The notes beneath the pieces are model-generated. The model was not told the origin of the DNA. It searched no databases and worked only from the letters and a program-made list of their open reading frames with translations. Both the position numbers and the translations under genes were made by a program. Positions 1 through 12,151 of a stretch of DNA of 64,000 nt are shown here, piece after piece (the first letter of the stretch is position 1; each line of letters starts with the position of its first letter). The stretch comes from Lithodes maja (Eukaryota > Arthropoda > Malacostraca > Decapoda > Lithodidae): the NCBI GenBank assembly GCA_037953745.1, contig JBAKBP010010426.1, forward strand, positions 1 to 64,000, written 5' to 3'.

Positions 1-223
1 CATGATGCTCTCAAAAATTTCTCACCACAATATTCAGAAAAGAAGCACCCCAAACTCTTATACCTCAATATTCACACACAAATTCTCGGAAATACTCAAG
101 GGCTATATACTATGTTGCAAAAAATAAAAAAATCTTGCTGATCCCTGCAAAATATTCTCCAAAACAACAAATGTTCCCTGCTAATAAATGTAGGTTCACC
201 AAATCCTAGGCAAGGTCGCCATT
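1..223 (-). mobile_element. Leader of an edge-truncated LTR retrotransposon
   Basis: This is the untranslated leader of a minus-strand Ty3-like element, lying just inside its 5' LTR. It is recognised by similarity to the leader of the complete element at 43397-51539: both have the same primer-binding-site block next to the LTR. A minus-strand ATG falls on the first three bases of the window, at about the distance from the LTR where the complete element starts Gag, so it may be the Gag start. The coding body lies outside the window. An alternative is a partly deleted copy that contains only this piece. Confidence 0.65.
204..221 (-). other. Primer-binding site of the edge LTR element
   Basis: Reading the minus strand out of the LTR, a two-base spacer is followed by TGGCGACCTTGCCTAGGA. 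A PBS begins TGG because it pairs with the CCA end of a tRNA. The TGGCGACC start resembles the tRNA-Arg PBS used by some insect Ty3/gypsy elements. The primer tRNA is inferred. The complete element at 49684-49701 has the same site with one change. Confidence 0.6.
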
Positions 224-2019
224 TGTTATGACTGGGGTTCAAATATATCAGGGCTCTTATTCATTGGACTAGTAATGGCATAAATGTTACAACGGAAAGC
301 GCTAGCTCCAACCTCGGATGTATATTCCCAGTGAACAAAGAACACAAATACTCTACAGAGTCCTATATGCAATAATAGGCTATCAAACTCAATAAATGTG
401 CGTCTACTCTAGGCTTAATGTTATGTGAAAACAGCCTATTACTACCTATAACCGAAGGTGCTTGGTTATGGTATGCAAAGTAAGGTGGTAAGAGAAGTTA
501 CAGCTTACGTTACTTTAATCAATAAATGTCAGGCACTCCTGCATGAAAGAAAGTGCACTAAAGTCCTTCAACACTAACAAGGAATCTTCTTTAAATGTTA
601 GATGCTATAAAGATGCTCATATCGGAAATGGAACCCAAAAAGGCAGGCAGTGGAACAATGCTCGTGCAGGCTATGCACACAAAAAGGTAGAATATATAAT
701 GCCGTCGGAGCCAAGAATATCCTAAACACTACAACAATAATAATAATCGCCACGACAATGCAGTATTCCTATCAACAAAAAGAGCCTAAGTCGTTTGTGT
801 CTCAATACATCAAACTAGGCTGCGAAATGCTTGTGTAATCATAAATGGGTATGCATAAAAAGAGTAATTAGGTTAATATACTTAATGTCTACTGTGACTG
901 ATAAAGTCTAGCTAGAGTCAATGATACGAGATACTGGTGCGCATGTCATGCGGCATAGCCTAGTGCAAATCTCAAGTCTGTGCGTCAAATATTACGTTAT
1001 AATGAAGGGTAGCTCTCTTGAGAAACCTTAATACCGAAGTATTAAGCGTTCTCCTGGCGTACCTCAAAGACAAACAATCGAGACTAGAACAGTGCAGAAT
1101 GGTATAGGCAAAAAACCCTCATTCGTGCATGCTCTACTCTCAATGGCACACAGACTAGAATTTACTCAATCAACTCCAGTTCTCAGGTATGTCGTGCCGC
1201 TTTTAACTGAAGCCAGCACTCATAGGAAACAATACCTTATAATATCAGACTCCTAGTCTAGCATTATCTAATCCAGCAGAACACTAATAACTAAAGGAAG
1301 CAGTACTAAACAATATAAATGCCAACCAATGCTTCGTGATCCACTTATCTTAACAACTAACATACATGGGTTATATCAGACCTTAACGCACAATACAACT
1401 GGCCAGCATGAAGCTGATTTTGCAGAGTTAACCAGAGGGGGTATAATATTAATAACAAGGTGGTGAAAGATATGAAAAAAGAGAGAGGTAGGCAGAGGAA
1501 AAGATTCTCAGGTACGGAGCAGGGGACAGGTAGCAAGTGAAGAAGATGGGTGCATTCTAGAAACCAGATCTGAGGGAGAGAGTGGCGAGGAACTGTATAT
1601 ATACTCGCACCAGCTCGAGCCGCGTGGGAAAAAAGCGGTTGCAAGTCCTCCAGCCACTAGCAAGAGCTTGCAGCATGGTAAGGGCCTCTCTCCACCAACC
1701 CCCGCGAGGCAGCCAGCCGTGACGTCATCGAGCGGGACAAAAACACTGCGCGCCCCCTCTCACTCTGTTCTACTCTCTCTCTCTCTCCCAGATCCCATCA
1801 TTACTAGTTAATGATAAAACATATACTTTACAATTAAATATATAAAGCCTTGACATGGGTGAAAACAAAGAGCCTTTCTGGACTGCCCATGACACGAGCT
1901 TTCATATGAAATAAAGCACACTCTAATACATAAACTGTAGCCCCATCCACTGCCCTGGCGATCCTAGCGAGTCACTGTAGGACAAGCCATGCGGTTCTAA
2001 CGGAGTGGTTAACGTCACA
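224..2019 (-). repeat. 5' LTR (1796 bp) of the edge Ty3-like element
   Basis: On the plus strand this LTR starts TGTTATGACTGG and ends GTCACA, matching the TGTTACGACC...GTCACA ends of the LTRs at 43397 and 49704. Scattered blocks of homology run along its length, for example around 580-640, 900-1030 and 1715-1730, but overall it is clearly diverged from them. It is a related family or an older subfamily. In the element's own orientation it is the 5' LTR. No long reading frame is convincing inside it. The right flank starts CAAC, but the other end is off-window, so the target duplication cannot be tested. Confidence 0.75.
1720..1727. promoter_or_regulatory. CRE-like TGACGTCA in the edge LTR
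   Basis: The palindrome TGACGTCA is the consensus CRE/ATF site. It is present at the equivalent place in the diverged LTRs at 44839-44846 and 51146-51153. That conservation suggests it is part of the U3 promoter. A TATA-like minus-strand TATATAC lies near 1600. Confidence 0.45.
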
Positions 2020-2940
2020 CAACCCATCACACTATCCTCGTAGCCCAGATTTGGCGTCACATTGAATTAAATGGCGCGAAGGCAGGTTTATAGATTCTAT
2101 GCACCTGATGCTCAATGCACAAAACCTGAGGTACATATCATTTACATATATGTTGATGTTCGAGTTAAACATACAAGATCAACGGAAATCACTAATTAAT
2201 TTTAGGTTAACTTTTTCTTTAACTAACCTACCTTACCTTATACAACATCATTATATTTTAATCTCACTTTCATGCAAAAGTGCAACACAATTCTTGCTGT
2301 CCGTTCATTTATTTGCCTCTATTTCCTCCCTAAAAATAGGGGAACAATAATATTATGGCTAAGAAATATTGTGACGAAATACAATTAACCCATATGCAAA
2401 AATGTACATAGCTAAGTCAGAAGTTACTCATATACATTTTGGTATGTATAATAAAGGAATACAAAGAACATGCCAAATAACAACAAATAGATATATTATA
2501 GAGTGCATAAACCAACGAGACATATTATAGCTAGTAGAAATATTATGCAGAAGAACCGGAAATAGAATTTAATGAAGACAAGAATAGCTGCAATATAAAC
2601 ATGGAATAATACTAATTGCCGAGAAAGAGGGAGAGGGGAGAGACAAACACATGACCGGGTGGAAGATTATATGAGAAGGGAGAAGAACAATTAATGAGGT
2701 TTGACAGAAAATATCTGAATATAGAGGTACAGTTATTTATAAAAAAGGAAGGATGTTTTGTTAAAGAAATACCTATAATATCAAATGGGTAAACTATGAA
2801 AATAAATACAAAATATAAGAAATGAAATAATACAATTGTTTTCAATACAGGCATGTAAGAGGGATTTGAGAATACTATGAATATATAATAAGCATGTTAA
2901 GACTGCAAAAATTACAAATGTAACAATAAATGTAAAAGTC
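2020..2940. other. Unassigned AT-rich DNA
   Basis: Only short, low-complexity open frames occur here. I see no recognisable protein, repeat structure or RNA gene. Confidence 0.5.
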
Positions 2941-3325
2941 TATCTATATATTGCCGGACACCATACTCCCCTTTATGAGGGTAGCCATATACAAAACACC
3001 CTCAAGCTGACCTATCCCTTTGAGAAGGACAACCCGTGCCAGTTTATTTTGGGGCATACAGGATTGACCACTCAACTTAAGGTCCATTCGACTCTGAGGC
3101 CTACTATGTATCCTTTTAGCACTATTTTTCCAGTGGTGTGCGGCTAGTCTATCCACTAACCTGCTTCACCCTTAGGTAAGCAGTACGGATTTGTATAAGG
3201 TTTACACTCCTAGACAGGTTGCCGACAAAGGCTGACGAGTCCCATCTACCCATATTTGCTGAAGGTTGTCTCCCCTAGATGGGTTGCCGACCAAATCTAT
3301 CAAGTTGCATCCACCCGTCAAAGTA
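2941..3325 (-). mobile_element. 3' tail of an RTE-like LINE
   Basis: The left edge reads TCTATCTATATATTGCC, the complement of a GATA-type tail, like the tails of the recognisable RTE copies at 20985 and 26937. Next to it is GC-richer sequence with local duplications (GGTTGCCGAC occurs twice), consistent with a LINE 3' UTR on the minus strand. No RT coding is visible, so the family call rests on the tail alone. Confidence 0.4.
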
Positions 3326-4599
3326 GAGTAAAAGTAAATCCCTTAAATAATTATCTATTACATAATTACTACAAAATTAAACAAACAAAAGTATTTTAAT
3401 GATAACAACAAGTAAAACTAAATAATAGTTTTAGCCGTGGACACATTTACATAATATATATCATGGCTCTTGGTGTTGTCTGAGGTGTTTGTCCATTGAG
3501 TTTCAAAAACATATACCAATTAATCCTACTTGCCCTGAGAGAAAGGAGGCATCTGTTCTGTAAATAGCATATCAATGATTTCCCTTATTTCCAGTTGTAT
3601 TATAAAGCCAACAAACACTTGCCTGGTGGAGGAGACTACAAAGAAAAACTAGCAACAACAGATATATTGCTCCTTAGGTGGTTGCTTGTAACTCAATCTA
3701 TGTGAAGACAGTAAAAGAGAGCACAGGTAGAAATATTCTCCCTACATGGGGAAAACTTTGTTATTACCATAATACTACATCAATATAGATTGTTCCTGTA
3801 CTCACAACCCTTACTGTTCCTGCATTCATGAATTGTTCCTGTAATTCATATTCGTTCCAGCATCTCTTAAAGTGTAAGTTGGGTAGTTAACATGGCTTAA
3901 TAATTCTCCCAGTACCTAAATATTATGTTCACTGTATTTATGGTGACTAGGGAATCGGTGGCAGCATTTTACTACTAGAATAACGGGGAGAGTAAGAGAG
4001 TCAACCAGAATCTACCAAACTTTACATTCAACCAGGTACCTATCCATACCTATTCACATGGTAATCACATGGCACATCATCTTCAACTATCATGTCATTT
4101 ACATTATTTAATGTTTTGTTAGTTTTGGTACTGCAATATTGTAGCCTTTCCTTGTTCTATTGAAATATAATAAATTGCAGAAGAAGCAGTTCTTTTGTTC
4201 AAAATCGGTGTCAAAGGAATATTTGGGTTATGCATGGATAATTTTTACTCGCCAGCTACCAATGTTTATTTAATTCATATAAGAAGAATTGTTGATCATA
4301 AATAATTTCAGGCAACATATTTGGAATTAGCGTGACAATTATTTCATATAACAAATTATTGCTCAGCATATGACGAAAGTATGACGGTGTAGACTTGGAA
4401 AAACTATTAAAATGTCTTACATAGCAATTTCCAATGAGATCATTTCATATTATGGGATTATTTTCTGGCTCTATTATAGTATGGGTCTTGCTCTATCTTT
4501 GGATGTAGAATACATTGCATGTAGAGGCGATTATTGTGGGTTAAAACAGAGTGATATAATTCTTGTTTCATCTCGCGGTAGTGCAAATAGCGTTTGAGA
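3326..4599. other. Unassigned AT-rich DNA
   Basis: No coding region, RNA gene or repeat element was recognised. The 61-residue frame at 4412-4597 has no identifiable motif. Confidence 0.5.
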
Positions 4600-5065
4600 G
4601 TGATCAGTAGTGGTAATTAGTTTCCCAGAAACTTAAGTGAGTGTGGTAGTGTTAATAGTTTTAAGCACTTGCATTACGTCCCCACCCAATCTGGACTTTG
4701 TCAAACTAAAAAGATTAACCTCTTTTAGACGTTCTTTATATTCCTTATTTCATCGTCTAGGAATTAATGTGGTCACTCTCCGCTGTATTGTCTCCAGTTT
4801 ATCAATGCCCTTTTGATAATATATAAACCAAAACTGTTCACAGTATTCTAAATGGGGTGAACCAAAGAATTACATAAAGGGAAAATAATATTTTCAGATT
4901 CGTATTCATTATATTTTCAAATAAATCGAATAAATTTGTTTGCTTTCTTAACAAGGCAAGTACAGTCACCTCTTGTAACCCACAGAGTCTCAAAATATTA
5001 TTTATGCTTATTATAAGCTTAAAAGTTAATATATCAAATATATTTGCATTATATATGGAAAAGGA
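4600..5065 (-). pseudogene. CR1 reverse-transcriptase C-terminal relic
   Basis: Translated on the minus strand across several stops and shifts, this region gives a series of short matches to the end of CR1 ORF2. They include a stretch like the block 'LEYCVQFWSPYYQKDIDKLE' and the following block on rRVTKLIPxLRNKxYxERLKEVNLFSL. The same blocks occur in the CR1 relic at 20220-20400. It is a 5'-truncated, heavily mutated copy and codes for nothing now. Confidence 0.6.
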
Positions 5066-5628
5066 ATTCATTTATAATATAGAATATATACTTTTTCTTA
5101 CAGCAATCTGAAAAAAATATACTTGCACAACTACAACTTCGGAGACTCAGCGGATTATACGAGTTGACTGTACATGAAGTGGTTTAAATCCACCTATCTA
5201 TGGTGCGGTAATCCCGTCAAAAATATGACTTTCGCAAAACCGATGAAGTATATCAACGTATTGTAATTACATTCCCTCATCCACCATGGGTACTTTTTTT
5301 TTTTGTACAGAAATAATGCAGGAATGGCGTGGTTGTCATCAGAGTTGGAAGATTGGCCTGTGTAGGCAATCAAGTCAGAGGGTGGAGGTAGGTGGAGGAT
5401 TTTCATAAATCTCTCATAATATATATCTCCCATACAAAGCAATATTTTTACACCACATGTGCATAGGTTTGAAGAACTAGGACCCAGAAGTTAAGTGTAT
5501 AAAACGTTTTCAAAATGAATATACATATATAAACAAAGTCGGAAATGAGAGCGGGAGGAGGGAGGGAGATAAACATACACGCCTCATCTTCTGCTTGCAA
5601 AGTGCTTTGTGACAGTTTTGCCTACCCC
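5066..5628. other. Unassigned DNA
   Basis: AT-rich sequence with an 11-12 base T run near 5290 and a GA-rich patch near 5545-5565. No gene or element was recognised. Confidence 0.45.
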
Positions 5629-6318
5629 TCGGAATATGAAAGTAAATGCGGAGAAGAGTGAGGTTATGGTCTTTGAAACGGGTGCAGTCACAGAGTGTGA
5701 GGTGAGGTTGAACGGACAGGCTATGGAGAATGTCATCTCATTTATGTATTTGGACAGTGTGTTGAGTAAAGATGGGAGTATGGGTGAAGAAGTGCAGAGG
5801 GTACAACAGGGGAAGAGGGTTTTAGGAACGCTGAAAGCAGTAACAAGAAATAGAATGGTCAGCATGGAAGTAAAGAAGTCCTTGCATGATAGTTTAGTAA
5901 TCCCGACATTGACATATGGGTGTGAAGCATGGATGTTGTTGCAGAGACATAAACCAAGAGTGAGATGGGTGGAAATGAGCTACGTTAGAAGTGCTTGCGG
6001 AGTTACATGGAGGGACAGACAGACGAATGAAGAAGTACGAGAACGGTGTGGTGTGGATGTAGATGTGCTGGAAAGTGTGAAAAGGAACACCTTGAGATGG
6101 TTCGGCGATGCGGAATGTATGGGAAGCGAGAGAACAACTAAGAGAGTGTAGGAGAGTGAGGTGGAAAGACACAGAGGGAGAGATAAATGAGAAAGAGGGG
6201 CAAGGATGGAAATAAGAAGTATATGTGTGAAAGCGGTGCTGGATGAGAGGACTGACTGGGGACAGAGGTGTATGGGTGCGATTATTTCGTTGCCACCCCT
6301 TCGAGGATAGATAGATAG
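5629..6318 (+). pseudogene. RTE-type LINE copy A, 3' fragment
   Basis: This is a 5'-truncated copy of the C-terminal part of an RTE-like ORF2. The frame at 5609-6151 reads through the blocks MKVNAEKSEVMVFETG, VTRNRMVSMEVKKSLHDS, VIPTLTYGCEAW and RSACGVTWRDRQTNEEV, which align almost line by line with copy B at 7890-8400. It starts after the catalytic RT core, so it cannot encode an enzyme. A stop falls inside the terminal R-rich region near 6150. The 3' end has the family's tail, TAGATAGATAGATA, at 6307-6320. Confidence 0.85.
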
Positions 6319-6389
6319 ATATCATGTATTTGAGAGTTGAAGTAAAGTGTGTGAACTGATATAATTACAACATTATTTACAAAGATGAA

Positions 6390-8592
6390 TCATGAGGCGA
6401 GAGGAGGGAGGAATGGTGAGGAGGGTGGAGAGGTTGCAGGAGGAGGAAGTTAGGGAGGAGTGCAGGAGAGCAGTGGAAAGACGACTAGGTGGGGTCGACG
6501 TGGAAGTTATGGAGGAAGTGGAGGAGATGAGCAAGGTGTTTAAGAATGAGATCTGTGCAGCATGTGAGGAGGTTTGTGGAGTGAGGAGAAGAGGCAGGGG
6601 AGTGAAAGGTACAGGATGGTGGACAGAAGAGGTAAGAATAGCTGTGGAAGAAAAGAAGAAAGCATATAGAGAGTGGTTGGGTAGTAGAGGGAATGAAGAT
6701 TTCGAGAGACAGAAACGAGCGAGGTATGTGGAGAGTAAGAGGGTGGTGAAGAGAGTAAGTGAAGTAAGAAGAGTAGATGAGGAATTTGGAAGGAATCTGA
6801 GTGTATAATGGAGGGAGAGTAAGAAACTGTTCTGGAAAGAAGTCAGAAAGTTAGGGAAGGTAGCAAGGGAAACAGTAAGGGTGTGTGAAAGATAAGAATG
6901 GGAGAATGCTAGCCGAGAAGCAAGAGAGAGTCGAAAGATGGAGGGAGTACTTCAATGAGTTGCTAAATGTAAGGAATGAAGAGCCAGCAAACATAGCTGG
7001 ATATGGTATGGGAGGGAGAAGAAGAGAAGTAGTAGTGAGGAGGAGGTGGGAATCAGGAGGTCAGAAGTGTGGGAAGCCATGAAAAGAGTGAAGTTGGGAA
7101 AGCACCAGGAACAGATGAGTGTGTGGGGAAATGTTGAGGTATGGTGGTGAGATAGTGATAGAATGGGTATGGAAAATGTGCAAACTAGCATGGGAGAAGG
7201 GGAGTGCACCCGATGACTGGAAGACTGGCATAATAGCCCCCTATATAAGGGCAAAGGGGAAAGAGGAGTGTGTGGTTACCACCAAGGAATATGTCTTCTA
7301 AGCGTAGTAGGGAAGGTATACAGTAGGGTAGTGATTGAGAGAGTGAGAGTGAGAACGGAGAAATGGATAGGCGACGAGTAGGGAGGTTTTAGGAAGGGAA
7401 GAGAATGTGTAGATCAGATTTTTACCCTGAATTGTGTTGTGGAGAAATATCTGGAGAAGAAACAACAGGTGTATGTTGCCTTTATGGACTTGGAGAAGGC
7501 CTATGACAGAGTGGATAGAGAAGGTTTGTGGAAAGTACTTAGAATATAATTATGGAGTAGAGGGCAAGTTGCTGAAAGCAGTGAAGAGCATGTATGAGGG
7601 CGCAAAGGCGGCAGTACGTGTGGAGAGTCAGCAGAGCGAGTTCTTTGACCTAAATGTTGGTTTGAAACAGGGGTGTGTGATGTCCCCGTGGTTGTTTACT
7701 GTATATATGGATGGAGTCATGAAAGAAATACTATCAAGAGCAGTGGATGTTGGTGTATCGTTGAAAAGGGAGGGAATTGAGTGGAAGCTACCTATAGTGC
7801 TGTTTGCGGATGATACAGTTCTGATGAGTGATAATGAATGGGAGTTGCAGGGTCTGGTAAATGAGTTTGGAACAGTGTGCGAAAAACGGAATTTGAAGGT
7901 AAATGCGGGGAAGAGCAAGGTTATGGTCTTCGAAAGGGGTGAAGTCACAGAGTGTGAGGTGAAGCTGAATGGTCAGGCTATGGAGATCGTCAACTCTCTT
8001 AAGTATCTGGGCAGTGTGTTGAGTAAAGATGGAACTATGGATGAAGAAGTGCGGGAGAGGGTTGTAGGAACGCTAAAAGCAGTAACAAGAAATAGGGTGG
8101 TCAGTATGGAAGTGAAGAAGTCCTTGCATGACAGTGTGGTAATCCCGACACTGACTTACGGAAGCGAAGCATGGACGTTGGTTGAGAGACTCAGACCAAG
8201 AGTGAGAGCAGTGGAAATGAATTACTTAAGGAGTGCGTGCGGAGTTACATGGAGGGATATACAGACTAATGAGGAAGTAAGAAAGAGGTGTGGTGTGGAG
8301 GTAGATGTGCTGGAAAGTGTGAAAAGGAACAACTTGAGATGGTTCGGCCATATGGAACGTATGGAAAGCGAGATAATGACAGAGAGGGTGTACGAGAGCG
8401 AGGTGGAGGGACAGAGAGAGAGAGGTAGACCGAATGAGAGGTGGAAGGATGGAGTGAGGAAGTACATGAACGAAGGTGGTGCTGGTTGGGGGGAGGGGCG
8501 TCGACTGACTGGGGACAGAGGTGCATGGGGGCGGTTCGTTCGTGGCCAACCCTTCGGGGATCACGGCGTCAGGCAATAGACAGATAGATAGA
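6390..8592 (+). pseudogene. RTE-type LINE copy B with decayed ORF2
   Basis: This is a longer copy of the same family, covering the linker region and the reverse transcriptase. The frame is broken repeatedly. Linker: 6392-6808. Shifted pieces: 6885-7082 and 7119-7301. The RT A-block (AFMDLEKAYDRVDRE) sits near 7478-7523 in a different frame from the rest. The frame at 7434-8579 resumes homology near 7550 and holds QGCVMSPWLF, the catalytic FADD near 7800, KVNAGKSKVMVF and the C-terminal R-rich block ending in GRPNERWKDGVRKY. No endonuclease domain is visible. The copy ends with GACAGATAGATAG. With stops at about 6806, 7080 and 7299 it is dead. Its nearest relative is copy C at 20985. Confidence 0.85.
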
Positions 8593-8835
8593 ATCATTAG
8601 TTCACTTTATTCAAATATATGCGTGGATTTAAGTACAGTACAATATTATGTATTGCATCACTGATACCATGTTGAGAGGAACATGAAGTGACAGATACTG
8701 GTTACACAATATATAAATATATATTATTTTGACAATTGATGAAATACTCCATCTGTGAAAAGCACTACATTTCTTTCTCAATTAATCTGCCTCCTTGGAC
8801 TTGGACTTGCTTGCTTGTACTGTATATGTATATAC
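8593..8835. other. Short AT-rich spacer between LINE copies
   Basis: Nothing was recognised. Confidence 0.4.
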
Positions 8836-9662
8836 ATTTTTTTGTCTATGTGAGTGAAAGAGATAAAAGGCAGAACTGCCTGTGGCAAGTGCATCCTCCA
8901 TAGTTGAAAGGGTGACAGGGCCAAACTCGAGGGACGTTTGAAGCAATTTAAGTCATAGGAATAGGGAAAGACTGATTTTGGGAGAGAGTTCCAGAGCTCA
9001 GCTGTTGAATAGAAGAAAGATTGAGAGTAACGTTTCACTTCACAGTTGGAGAGTTGCAGAGAGTAGGGATGGGATTGTGCTGCAAGACGGGTGTTACGTG
9101 CTCTATGAAAAAGGGGACGTGGTATACACTCAAAGAGCTCTGAGGAACACTGATTATTGTAATAACGGTAGAATAGTGAGAGAGATGCAATATTGCGGCA
9201 AAGAGAGAGAGACTGCAGATAATTGGAGAGCGGACGTGAGTTAATGAGACGGAAGGTTTTCTTTTCTACTTTGTCTAGAAGCGCTAAGTGAGAGGATCCT
9301 CCCCACACGTGTTAACAATACTCAATACAAGGACGCACTGTGCCCCTGAACAGTGCAAGAAGCTGTGCAGGGGGAAAATACCCCTGGAGGCGGTTGAGGA
9401 CACCCAGCTTCTGGGAAGCTGTTTTAGCAAAGTGGTAATCTGATCTTACCAAAATAGATCAGAAGAAAAAGAGACACCGAGAATATTAAGAGAATATGAA
9501 GGGTTAATTTGTATGTTGTTGAAGAGGAAGTCATCATTTTCTAGAAGTAGATGGAGAAATTGAGTTTTGGAAGCATTGAAAGTAACAAGGTTTTCTCTGC
9601 TAAAATTAGAGAGATCAGAAGATAGGTGCTTTATGGCCTCCTTATGTGAGTTTTGGGATTCC

Positions 9663-9663
<1 letters not shown>
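8836..9663 (-). pseudogene. Jockey-like LINE, 5'-truncated diverged copy
   Basis: On the minus strand this encodes the end of the RT (FNASKTQFLHL, LNILGVSFSSDLFW) and the family's C-terminal block (LLDKVEKKTFRLINSRPLSN, FYRYYNNQCSSELFE, YSTAELWNSLP). The same blocks occur in the nearly intact copy at 22543-25495. It carries stops and several substitutions that the other fragments lack, so it is an older copy. A short T run at 8836-8844 marks the poly(A) side. The 5' truncation abuts the (TA)n tract at 9665. Confidence 0.8.

Positions 9664-9664
<1 letters not shown>

Positions 9665-9733
<69 letters not shown>
9665..9733. repeat. (TA)n microsatellite
   Basis: A perfect TA dinucleotide tract. 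The Ile-Tyr-rich reading frames across it are artefacts. Confidence 0.95.
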
Positions 9734-9736
<3 letters not shown>

Positions 9737-10997
9737 AAGTTGTGGGTGTAATACAGGAATAAAATACAAGCACTACGAGTTCCACCAACTTCGACCAATC
9801 AAATTGCAGATTATGATCTCCAGTGTAGACGTAAAGGTACCAGCCTCACCCAGGTACCTGTGAGTGCACCATTCCCGCACGCTGATTGGTCGGCTGCTTA
9901 CAATCCTTCAACTTTTCCGTCAATCTAGCGGTGCGCACCTGCAGCTTAATTGTTGCTCGGGCAGTTTCAATACAAGATACATTAATAACAAGCAACTTCC
10001 CCTTTACGAAACTTTACCATAGCTTCCCTGCTGTGAGGTTTTTACTGAGAGAATGATGTAAGCACAGGCAACAATGTGGATGAAAAGGGGAAAAGGAAAA
10101 CTGGTGTCCGAGAAACACCTGGGAGCAAACAGGGCCAAGCCAGGAAACAACTCTAGGAAAGGACCGGTTCGCACGTCCCGGCTCCATTGCTCCGATGGAT
10201 GAGATGGCAACATTAACAGGGGTGTCGAGCCTAGTGGTGCAATACGGACTCAAGGCGGCGACCCCCAAATCCTGCAACTTTATCCCAAACCTCGAGCTTG
10301 CAGCCTAGCACTGAGTGGCCTACTAATACCTTTCAGTGTTGAATGTTTTTTTTCTGTGGCATTGCTAAAGGAGAAGGGTGGACATACTACAATAATACAC
10401 TAAGAGGGAGCTACATTTCCTTGACGATAGACTACATAACCAACGTAAGAAGGAACGAGGGTGCTGGACCAAGTGACCTGTAGCCAGATTAGAGACGAGA
10501 AGCTGAAAGCTGAGGTGATGCCTACAACCAGGTACTGTATATTTGTTTAAGGATCCTATGGGTCCACACATGATTAAGAAAAGATCAATGACTTAGTTAC
10601 CATTTTAGTTAAAAAGGGGTCAGCTTAACGTCCCTCCCTCATTAAGAAAGAGATAATTTGGACATTGGTTCTCGAGATGCCATAGCCTAATTAGAATAAA
10701 AAGAATATCATGATGTCTTTTTAGTTTTGTATTTAGTAACATCCTTCTTAGGAAGAACTCTAGGCAGCTCATTCCTATTTGAATATTGTAATCCAACCAA
10801 CTTGGGCCTAAAGTGAACACTGGATGGCATTTAGTAATCAGAGGCATAAGGCATTAACGCAGTGTATCAGTTATGTAAATGTTAGATGCAAGAGTCAAGT
10901 ATTCATTGAGCGATTAGGGGTAATACTAGGTGTATGTGCGTGATTGAAGGAATCATAACCATCGATATTTGTGACATGTATACTTATTTTGTTTATT
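9734..10997. other. Unassigned DNA
   Basis: Moderately GC-rich between 9800 and 10300, then AT-rich. No recognisable gene, RNA or repeat. Open frames on the minus strand around 10014-10277 have no identifiable motif. Confidence 0.45.
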
Positions 10998-11641
10998 TTT
11001 TTTTATTTTTTTTTTTATTTTTTCTATGTGATTGAGGGAGGCAAAAGGCAGAATTTCCTATAGCGAGTGCCTTCCCCATAGTTGAAAGAGTGACAGGGCC
11101 AAAATCAAGGGACGATCGAGCCAAAATGCCTGGACACACGGAGTTTGAAGCAATTAAAGTCATAGGAAGAGGGAAAGACTGATTCTGGGAGAGAGTTCCA
11201 GAGCTCAGCTGTTGAGTAGAAGAAAGTTTGAGAGTAACATTTCACTCTTGGGTTGGAGAGTTGCACAGAGTAGGGGTGGGATTGAGTTGCAAGACGGGTA
11301 CCACGTGCCCTACGTAAAGGAGGTGGTATGTACTGAGAAAGCTCTGAGGAACACTGATTATTATAGTAGCGATAGAATAGCGAGAGAGATGCAACATTGC
11401 GGCGGAGAGAGAGAGATTGCAGAGAGTTGGTGAGTGGACGGGAGTTAATGATACGAAAGGCCTTCCTTTCAACTTTGTCTAGGAGAGCGGTGTGAGAGGA
11501 ACTTCCCCACACATGTGAACAATACTCAATACAAGGACGCACTATGCCCCTGTACAGAGCAAGAAGCTGTGCTGGGGAAAAGAACCCCCAAAGGCGGTTG
11601 AGCACACCCAGCTTCTGGGAGGCTGCCTTAGCAAGACTGGT
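10998..11641 (-). pseudogene. Jockey-like LINE, 5'-truncated young copy
   Basis: The left end is a long T-rich tract, the complement of a poly(A) tail, followed by the family 3' UTR (CTATGTGATTGAGGGAGG). The minus-strand frame at 11605-11105 (166 residues) is open and begins at LNRLWGFFSPAQLLALYRG, downstream of the catalytic RT residues. It is nearly identical in protein to the end of the copy at 22543-25495, so it is a recent dead-on-arrival insertion. Confidence 0.85.
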
Positions 11642-11689
11642 TTGGAGTTACATAGGTTGTCACGAGTTTCATAGGCAGGATAACCAGTG

Positions 11690-11693
<4 letters not shown>

Positions 11694-11729
<36 letters not shown>

Positions 11730-11745
11730 TATATATATATATTGT
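11694..11745. repeat. (TA)n microsatellite
   Basis: A TA dinucleotide tract with one CAG interruption. Confidence 0.9.
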
Positions 11746-11866
11746 ATTGTATTTTTATTATATATTTTTTTCTGGTATGCATGGGATGCGCTGTTTTTTG
11801 GTTCATTTTGTTTCGGTAGGGTGTATCTACATTATTGTCCATATAGGAAAGTGTTGTATATATTAA

Positions 11867-12068
11867 CCCCTTCAGTACCAGGGATCTATATCATATTCTG
11901 GCAACTATTCGATGGTTATATTCATTTTTAGGAAAGACCTCTAGCAATTAATATGGCTTCAAAGTATCTCAGCCATCCGTTTTAACTACCACAGATCCTT
12001 CCTAAGCTACGTAAAATCGTCTAAATATAGCTAGAATAGAATATAACACGTCGCTGGTACTCAATGGG
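11867..12068. mobile_element. piggyBac-type MITE, about 200 bp
   Basis: It starts after TTAA (11863-11866) with CCCCTTCAGTACCAG. It ends with CTGGTACTCAATGGG, the inverted counterpart, followed by ATAA where a TTAA would be expected. The TTAA target and CCC... ends are the hallmark of piggyBac elements. No coding is present. A related end appears near 53398. Confidence 0.55.
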
Positions 12069-12151
12069 ATAATGTTTGCCAATTTGAGCTTGACAAAAGG
12101 TTAGTAAAGGATAGGACTGCAGGCTTTAATGGGAATAAAGTGATTGTGAAT

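Noticed and set aside
5609..6151. Independent host gene of 180 residues
   Set aside because: It aligns along its length with the C-terminal region of the RTE copies and has the family tail.
8222..8597. Antisense frames of 81-123 residues opposite the RTE copies (also at 20988-21408 and 27570-27895)
   Set aside because: They are shadows of the RTE ORF2 on the other strand, with no recognised motif.
9446..9863. Frames rich in Ile-Tyr (also near 12353, 31626, 38955)
   Set aside because: They are translations of (TA)n tracts.
10014..10571. Minus-strand frames of 68-87 residues
   Set aside because: No motif, no codon pattern and no supporting signals.
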